Shown here: positions 59,548-64,000 of the stretch, piece by piece
Layout of the letters: every line of letters starts with the position of its first letter
Position numbering within the stretch: position 1 is the first letter of the stretch
From: an uncultured beta proteobacterium
GTDB lineage: Bacteria > Pseudomonadota > Gammaproteobacteria > Burkholderiales > Burkholderiaceae
Length of the DNA: 64,000 nt
Assembly (NCBI GenBank): GCA_903900805.1
Contig: CAIUOP010000062.1
Location: 56,920 to 120,919, forward strand
Direction: 5' to 3'
The notes under the pieces: generated by a model
Database searches by the model: none
Seen by the model: only the letters and a program-made list of their open reading frames with translations
What the model was told of the DNA's origin: nothing
Made by a program: the position numbers and the translations under genes

Positions 59548-59610
59548 AAAATCACCCTTAGATGATTTTAGTGTTTCTTGGGGCCCAGGGTGGGGTCGAC
59601 CAAAGATGGG
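59548..59610 (-). repeat. array element with altered stem
   Basis: Hairpin AAAATCA/TGATTTT around CCCTTAGA, spacer AGTGTTTCT, tail TGGGGCCCAGGGTGGGGTCG then ACCAAAG. The stem is shorter and differs from the consensus by paired changes. Ends 7 bp before the acyltransferase stop. Confidence 0.85.
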
Positions 59611-59616
59611 GATACA

Positions 59617-60468
59617 TTACTCTATAGGGGCTATTTCTGCTCCAGCCGGCCTTTTATAGCGGTTATAAGACCACATATATTGATGTGGCTTGGAAACTAT
59701 CATCTCCTCAAAATATTGATTCATTTCTCTGCAAGCATCAACTAGACAATCTGGAAATGCTTCTGGCATTAGTCGACTCCTAATTCTCCAGCCCTTGCCC
59801 AATCCTAATCTCTCCGCTCCAACAAAAAGAATTGCTACATTAGCTTGACGGGCCAGTTTGATTGGAAATGTAGTTGTATAGGCGTATTGATTAAAAAATT
59901 TAGCCCAAACTCCATCACCAACGCTCGGTACCTGATCTGCCAATAGGCCTACTACCTCACCCTTTACTAGAGCTCGCTTAATCTGACGAACTCCGCCAAT
60001 ATTTGCCTCAACAAATACCATCTGAGAATGCTTTCGAGATTTAAGCATTAAATCATTCACCCACTCTTTTCGAGCCGGCCTATACATTACCGTTGCCCGC
60101 GTATGCTGAGCAAAAATACGAGGCACTATTTCAAACCCGCCCAAATGTGAAGCAAGAACAATTAAGCCATTTCCACTTTTAGAGAGCTCAATAATTTGAT
60201 CTAAGTTTTCTATGCTTACTTTATTAATGGAGGATTTTGGATGCCTCCAAATCCATAATGTGTCGGCGATCATCATCCCAGATTCAGCCGCCACCCTCCA
60301 AGGGGTTAATTTAAATCCAGAATAACTGGCGGCGTTCTGATGATTTTTATATAGGCGCCTGCGGTACTGGGGGGAGCACAAGTAAATCAATAGCCCTATG
60401 CAAGCCCCAATCACTTGAAGGGCTGCCAATGGAATTGAGCTAAAGAGCCTTAATATGAAATACAACAT
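59617..60468 (-). CDS. LpxL/HtrB-type acyltransferase (array copy)
   Basis: 283 residues. N-terminal anchor 'LAALQVIGACIGLLIYL', catalytic 'ASHLGGFEIVPRIFAQH' and 'LLADQVPSVGDGVWAKFF'. It is clearly paralogous to 19593-20498 (same blocks in the same order, and both end in 'YNRYK.PAGAE'). It would alter lipid A acylation. A single-gene array unit. Confidence 0.9.
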   Translation of the reverse strand: MLYFILRLFSSIPLAALQVIGACIGLLIYLCSPQYRRRLYKNHQNAASYSGFKLTPWRVAAESGMMIADTLWIWRHPKSSINKVSIENLDQIIELSKSGNGLIVLASHLGGFEIVPRIFAQHTRATVMYRPARKEWVNDLMLKSRKHSQMVFVEANIGGVRQIKRALVKGEVVGLLADQVPSVGDGVWAKFFNQYAYTTTFPIKLARQANVAILFVGAERLGLGKGWRIRSRLMPEAFPDCLVDACREMNQYFEEMIVSKPHQYMWSYNRYKRPAGAEIAPIE

Positions 60469-60494
60469 TGGTCATTCTAGACCCTATTAAAGAA

Positions 60495-60560
60495 AAAACC
60501 ACCCGAAGGTGGTTTTAGTGTTTCTTGGTAGCTGGGAGCAGCTTCGACCAGGGCCCAGGA
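60495..60560 (-). repeat. array element
   Basis: Perfect hairpin 60495-60516 (loop CGAA), spacer AGTGTTTCT, tail TGGTAGCTGGGAGCAGCTTC then GACCAGGGCCCAGG. Ends 23 bp before the next gene's stop. Confidence 0.88.
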
Positions 60561-60582
60561 TAACTGACGCCCTATTAATGCT

Positions 60583-60957
60583 TCATGAATTATTTCGTAA
60601 ACGTAAGAAAATTTTCTTTCCCAACACATTCAAGGTCAAAGAAATTAAAGCAGTAAAAATGCCGGTCACAATTGCTTCTGTAGAGGCACCACCAAATTGA
60701 CTTGGATGCACCAATAAATCAGCAATAAAGCACATGCCGCCAGTAATGCCTGCCACAACATACTTATTACCAAGCCAACGATGAGTAAACAAAGACAGGA
60801 TAAGAACGCCGGAAGCAGTAATAAATCCTGTCTCTACTGCTTTTAGAAGATGTGCTACAGTCGCCAACCAAATATTGCCTTCGACCATAACCAATAGGCA
60901 GGCAGGGGTTGCTTCAAAAAATGGTGTTAGAAAAGTCTTAATCTTTTGACTCAGCAT
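60583..60957 (-). CDS. small membrane protein of unknown family
   Basis: 124 residues with three hydrophobic segments ('VILSLFTHRWLG' lies after the first) and a basic C-terminal end (KKIFLRLRNNS). I do not recognise it. A single-gene array unit. Confidence 0.75.
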   Translation of the reverse strand: MLSQKIKTFLTPFFEATPACLLVMVEGNIWLATVAHLLKAVETGFITASGVLILSLFTHRWLGNKYVVAGITGGMCFIADLLVHPSQFGGASTEAIVTGIFTALISLTLNVLGKKIFLRLRNNS

Positions 60958-61018
60958 CTTGAGCTCTCGTTAATGGAACAATTCAAGGTAACATGCCCAA
61001 GTAAAACGTACAAATCAA

Positions 61019-61084
61019 AAAACCACCCGAAGGTGGTGTTGGCGTTTCTTGGTAGCCAGAGGCGGAATCAACTAGGGCCTAAAG
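61019..61084 (-). repeat. array element
   Basis: Hairpin 61019-61040 (AAAACCACC/GGTGGTGTT, one changed base, loop CGAA), spacer GGCGTTTCT, tail TGGTAGCCAGAGGCGGAATC then AACTAGGGCCT. Ends 6 bp before the next stop. Confidence 0.88.
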
Positions 61085-61089
61085 CTGGG

Positions 61090-61623
61090 CTATCCGTTGG
61101 AATACTCTGGATTAAAAGTTTGAAATAAGGCAATTCCAATACAAGCTAAGAATAATGCTAATGAAGTGCAATTCACTGTCTTCACCCGACGAACTAAACA
61201 GTCATATTTTAGAAAACCCGCAATGGCCAATAAAGTTGCAAGCACCGCTAAGAGGGATAGATTAATCAGCAATAAGGTTACAACATTCCAAAACCCTGTC
61301 GCTCCCGGTACTAAATCTTGATGAACAATATATTGCTCCTTCCCCGCGCCAAAAACACCCACAAAAAAAGTGCCTAGCCAATTGGCCCATAGTGAAATAT
61401 AGAGAGAGATAGTCGCAATCTTTTTTGAAAAAACCGGTAAAGTTAATTGTGGCCACATCCAAGCAAATGCGAAAAAAACAAGTGCCTGAACGGCGCCAAT
61501 TAAATGGGCTTGTAATAGACCAATTTGGGCAATTGCATAAGGCGAGTAAATGGGCGCCAATAAACCAAACATCAACATCAATAAGCCTGATATTAAAAAA
61601 TATCTGTTGAAGTGAAAATTCAT
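61090..61623 (-). CDS. four- to five-helix membrane protein, hydroxylaminobenzene-mutase/styrene-oxide-isomerase-like
   Basis: 177 residues from ATG 61623 (a TTG four codons earlier is in frame). Five membrane helices; 'LLQAHLIGAVQALVFFAFA' and 'SLWANWLGTFFVGVFGAGKE' recall the HabA/StyC family, small membrane isomerases. The resemblance is by pattern only, so the function is tentative. Confidence 0.7.
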   Translation of the reverse strand: MNFHFNRYFLISGLLMLMFGLLAPIYSPYAIAQIGLLQAHLIGAVQALVFFAFAWMWPQLTLPVFSKKIATISLYISLWANWLGTFFVGVFGAGKEQYIVHQDLVPGATGFWNVVTLLLINLSLLAVLATLLAIAGFLKYDCLVRRVKTVNCTSLALFLACIGIALFQTFNPEYSNG

Positions 61624-61689
61624 TTTTTGCCCCAATTGCTAAAGTTGAGTGCTTCAATATTAGACTAAAGTCTTATTCTTACAAATGAA

Positions 61690-61765
61690 AAAACCACCCA
61701 AAGGTGGTTTTAGTGTTTCTTGGTGACCAGGGGCGAAATTGAACCAGGATTCAGAATTTCGCGCC
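61690..61765 (-). repeat. array element
   Basis: Perfect 9-bp hairpin 61690-61711 with loop CAAA, spacer AGTGTTTCT, tail TGGTGACCAGGGGCGAAATT then GAACCAGGATTCAG. Ends 9 bp before the CBS gene's stop. Confidence 0.88.
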
Positions 61766-61773
61766 CAAAAGCG

Positions 61774-62208
61774 CTAACCATGGCCATTAATATAAGTCTC
61801 TAAAAACTTAATTTGACTACCTTGAGCCTCAATAATGTTTTTTACTAGGTCTCCAACAGAAATCACTCCCACTACTTTGTTTTTTTCCAGCACAGGTAAA
61901 TGTCTAATATGTTTATGAACCATTATTGCCATACACTCTTCTAATGAATTAGAAGGCAACACTGTAAGCGGGTTCGCTGTCATTATTTTTGAAACGGTCA
62001 CTTGTTTTGGATTATTGTGCGGTAACAAAACTTTTATAGCGCAGTCTCCCTGTGAAACGATCCCCACTAAATTACCATCATCAACAACTAAAATTGCCCT
62101 TACTCGATGATCGCGCATGAGCGTTAAGACGTTTTCTACGGTGTCTGATGATTGTACAGAAAAAATGGTGTTAGCTTTTTGTTCAATAACTTGTTTTACA
62201 GTAGTCAT
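61774..62208 (-). CDS. CBS-domain-pair protein
   Basis: 144 residues, two CBS motifs back to back: 'TVENVLTLMRDHRVRAILVV' and 'SLEECMAIMVHKHIRHLPVL', each followed by 'GIVSQGDC' or 'GVISVGDLVK'. A stand-alone adenosyl-ligand sensor, partner unknown. A single-gene array unit. Confidence 0.93.
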   Translation of the reverse strand: MTTVKQVIEQKANTIFSVQSSDTVENVLTLMRDHRVRAILVVDDGNLVGIVSQGDCAIKVLLPHNNPKQVTVSKIMTANPLTVLPSNSLEECMAIMVHKHIRHLPVLEKNKVVGVISVGDLVKNIIEAQGSQIKFLETYINGHG

Positions 62209-62313
62209 AAATTTAAAAACCTATTAGCGCCTTTGATGCTTGCTTATTGTTTATTTGGGTAAAACTCTAATCTATTTTGTTCCACAATCTTGAACAAAGC
62301 AAGATTGCGTGGG

Positions 62314-62420
62314 AAGAAACACTAAAACCACCCGAAGGTGGTTTTAGTGTTTCTTGGTGGCCCGAGGTGGAATAGAACCACCGACACAAGAATTTTCAAA
62401 TCCTCTGATAGACCGCTTTT
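62314..62420 (-). repeat. array element with long pseudo-tRNA-Phe and a 42-nt perfect palindrome
   Basis: Here the terminator is extended: 19-bp arms AAGAAACACTAAAACCACC and its exact complement around CGAA (62314-62355). The tail continues TGGTGGCCCGAGGTGGAATA, GAACCACCGACACAAG, AATTTTCAAATCCTCTGATA: the T-arm, variable region, anticodon loop and part of the D-arm of tRNA-Phe, with damage in the anticodon stem. A degraded tRNA copy, not functional. Confidence 0.88.
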
Positions 62421-62438
62421 GATTTCGATTTCAAGAGC

Positions 62439-62561
62439 TTAAGCCACCAGTTTGAACTTGTCAAAAAACTGTGCGTCCTTGTACCGGTCAAATTTGGCAA
62501 TGAAATCAGAATCTTGCAAGGGGCAATTTTTCTCTGCGCAGAAATTGCGGATTGATTTTTA
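62439..62561 (-). pseudogene. possible C-terminal fragment of an unknown gene
   Basis: Between the pseudo-tRNA and the MFS gene an open stretch without a start codon encodes about 40 residues ending in TAA at 62439, including 'RNFCAEKNCPLQDSDFI' and 'KDAQFFDKFKLVA'. It ends at the same distance from the element as real units do, so it may be the 3' end of a lost cassette gene. Weak. Confidence 0.3.
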
Positions 62562-62586
62562 TCAACGCAACATTCGCTTAAATTGC

Positions 62587-63753
62587 TTAGCCTACCCTAT
62601 CTTCTTTAGGAAAAATAATAGCCCCAATAACTGTAAGTAAGCTCAGCCCAGCAATAGCCTTTAGCATCAAATCAAAACCGCCTTGGTTATAAAGAATAGA
62701 GACCAATCCCACTGATAGTCCTGCGGCAGTAAAACCTAAAAAGTATCTTGCCGCATAGGCACGGCCCCTCCACTCATCAGCCGTATATTTCCCAAGCATC
62801 GTATCGTTTACTGTCACTTGCCCAAAGATAGCCACAATAATAACTATCGCTAAAATAATTAACCAATAATCGCTTATTGTTGAAGCCAAATAAAGTGTTG
62901 GAACAATCACAATTGCTAAAGGTAAGAATACATTTTTAAGAGGGTACTTATCTAGTAGGTTTCCAATAATGTATTGAGCAAGGGCGCCAGATAAGTAAAC
63001 AAAAAATGTAATGATCCCCAAAGTTGCGGTATTAGTTGTTAAATTTGAAAGTCTCTCTTGAAATAATTTTGGCAAAGCGACTGTGATCGCATTAAAAGTT
63101 GTGGAGCTGGCGATGACTGTTATGACAAGAGATGCCACGACCCAGATCATTACAGACTTTGATACGCGGGCTGAACCTGCTGAAGATTTTTTAATAATCT
63201 GATCAGCTGATCTTGGAATACTTCGTAAATATAAAAAACCAACAACCAAGCAAACTACCGCGGGCACTAGAAACGCGATACGCCATCCAAAGTATTGAGT
63301 AATAACGCCGGTAATGAGGGCTGAAGAAGCGACCCCAACATTCCCCCAGACACCATTGATGCCCATTTCTTTTCCTAATTTTTCAGCATTAGAAACAAGC
63401 ATTGCAGTTCCAACTGGATGGTAGATAGAGGCTATCATGCCAATCAATAAAAGCATGATGCCTAATTGAAGCGGTGTTTGAATAAAAGAAACGCCAAGAA
63501 GGGTTAATCCCATTCCGAAAAAGAAGATGGCCATCATATTGCGACGGCTCCACTTATCGCCTAACCATCCTGTAAGTAATGAACCGGCGCCAAAAGCTAT
63601 AAACCCAGGGGTGGCGTACGGAAGTAATTCTCCGTACTTCATATTAAAAGTAGGGGCAATAATAATCACTGCCGCTGCAAAGATCAGCATGGCGTAATGA
63701 TCTATGAAGTGGGCAAGATTAATATAGGCAATGATCTTTTTAGATTGGCTCAT
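62587..63753 (-). CDS. MFS transporter (FSR-like)
   Basis: 388 residues, twelve helices. 'LAHFIDHYAMLIFAAAVIII' and 'LTGWLGDKWSRRNMMAIFFF' (motif A), 'IASIYHPVGTAMLVS' resemble the fosmidomycin-resistance-type group. Substrate unknown. It is the first gene downstream of the intact tRNA-Phe and so, if growth is at the tRNA, the youngest unit. Confidence 0.88.
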   Translation of the reverse strand: MSQSKKIIAYINLAHFIDHYAMLIFAAAVIIIAPTFNMKYGELLPYATPGFIAFGAGSLLTGWLGDKWSRRNMMAIFFFGMGLTLLGVSFIQTPLQLGIMLLLIGMIASIYHPVGTAMLVSNAEKLGKEMGINGVWGNVGVASSALITGVITQYFGWRIAFLVPAVVCLVVGFLYLRSIPRSADQIIKKSSAGSARVSKSVMIWVVASLVITVIASSTTFNAITVALPKLFQERLSNLTTNTATLGIITFFVYLSGALAQYIIGNLLDKYPLKNVFLPLAIVIVPTLYLASTISDYWLIILAIVIIVAIFGQVTVNDTMLGKYTADEWRGRAYAARYFLGFTAAGLSVGLVSILYNQGGFDLMLKAIAGLSLLTVIGAIIFPKEDRVG

Positions 63754-63793
63754 ATTTCATATATTAACTATGAATAGTCTAATAGTAGCGCAC

Positions 63794-63867
63794 ATGTCGT
63801 TTTAAACGACATCGACTGACACAGGGGCGAGAAATCCTCTCGTATAAAACCGTCCTTTTAAAGGACG
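63794..63867. promoter_or_regulatory. pair of similar palindromes upstream of the MFS gene
   Basis: GTCGTTTTAAACGAC (63796-63810; arms extend to ATGTCGTTT/AAACGACAT) and GTCCTTTTAAAGGAC (63852-63866; arms CGTCCTTT/AAAGGACG). Both are perfect about a central T, centres 56 bp apart. They look like two operators for one dimeric regulator, in the leader of the MFS gene. Confidence 0.5.
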
Positions 63868-63925
63868 CCTCTATATAGGGATATCCAAGACTAATAACAT
63901 CTAACCCTAGCAAGCTTCAAATGAA

Positions 63926-63947
63926 AAAACCACCCGAAGGTGGTTTT
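63926..63947 (-). terminator. terminator downstream of tRNA-Phe (source copy of the array hairpin)
   Basis: 9-bp stem AAAACCACC/GGTGGTTTT, loop CGAA; on the minus strand the loop reads TTCG closed by C-G, a stable UUCG tetraloop, followed by TTTTTT. It starts 10 bp after the tRNA CCA end. Confidence 0.9.
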
Positions 63948-63956
63948 GATGTTTCT

Positions 63957-64000
63957 TGGTGGCCCGGGGCGGAATCGAACCACCGACACAAGGATTTTCA
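63957..64000 (-). tRNA. tRNA-Phe(GAA), 3' part only
   Basis: The 44 bases at the right edge, read on the minus strand, are TGAAAATCCTTGTGTC, then GGTGGTTCGATTCCGCC, then CCGGGCCACCA. This gives a complete T-arm (five pairs, one G-U), an encoded CCA and the anticodon loop TGAAAAT with GAA. The 5' half lies outside the window, so whether the gene is complete cannot be checked here. Confidence 0.9.

Noticed and set aside
61262..61657. 131-codon minus-strand frame over the membrane protein gene
   Set aside because: Shadow of 61090-61623 in another frame, with scattered Cys and Trp and no sensible start.
53300..64000. Classic integron attC sites
   Set aside because: I looked for the RYYYAAC and GTTRRRY core sites in the elements and did not find them in the right places; the homology is to tRNA-Phe and a terminator.
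53300..64000. CRISPR array
   Set aside because: The repeats are spaced by hundreds to over a thousand bases with genes between them, not by uniform short spacers.

Overview
The window reads as a stretch of a small, fairly AT-rich betaproteobacterial chromosome. A Polynucleobacter-like freshwater member of the Burkholderiales is my best guess. The grounds are the overall protein flavour, DksA with a nearly Cys-free zinc finger, the metX-metW pair, an SlmA-type regulator, a fragment of a Bug-type solute-binding protein, and an SAH riboswitch in front of ahcY. This identification is inference; no 16S gene is present.

Positions 1-48,700 are ordinary core genome. In order they hold an RND efflux operon (outer-membrane factor, adaptor, truncated pump), glmS-glmU-ttcA, folB with a pteridine-reductase-like SDR, a MidA-type methyltransferase, cca, a lytic transglycosylase, the one-carbon and methyl-cycle genes (5-formyl-THF cyclo-ligase, metF, ahcY with its riboswitch, metK), dapF, pyrE, exonuclease III, a long minus-strand run (argB, slmA, metX, metW, ampG-like), dksA, a CobW GTPase, xerC with a DUF484 gene, and gatCAB. 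Divergent from gatCAB is the rod-shape operon mreB-mreC-mreD-mrdA-rodA. HU, an LpxO-like hydroxylase, carbonic anhydrase, an LpxL-like acyltransferase, a pseudouridine synthase and prfC follow. prfC has no ATG, GTG or TTG start upstream of its P-loop.

From 48,700 to 51,500 there is a transition zone. It has a tandem glycine riboswitch with its terminator, facing only a 6-codon mini-ORF and a 63-residue orphan gene. TauE/SafE, VOC and DUF1345 genes follow.

From about 51,500 to the right edge the window changes character. It becomes an array of mostly single genes, nearly all on the minus strand. Each is followed within a few bases to a few tens of bases of its stop codon by a copy of one 60-65 bp element. 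Read on the minus strand, the element is the 3' end of a tRNA-Phe (T-arm, acceptor strand, CCA), a short spacer, and a terminator hairpin with a UUCG-type loop. The window ends inside what looks like the intact source tRNA-Phe (63,957-64,000) with the same spacer and terminator downstream of it. I count eleven or twelve recognisable copies between 53.3 and 62.4 kb plus two or three eroded ones on the left. The units carry a TPR protein, two related tiny lipoproteins, a histidine phosphatase with a glycosyltransferase, a PaiB-like FMN protein, a Rap1a-like protein, an EF-hand protein, a cupredoxin membrane protein, a second HU, a second LpxL-like acyltransferase, two small membrane proteins, a CBS-pair protein and an MFS transporter. 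The layout resembles an integron cassette array, but the shared site is a tRNA 3' tail plus terminator instead of attC, and no recombinase gene is visible among the units. This is the most noteworthy feature of the window.
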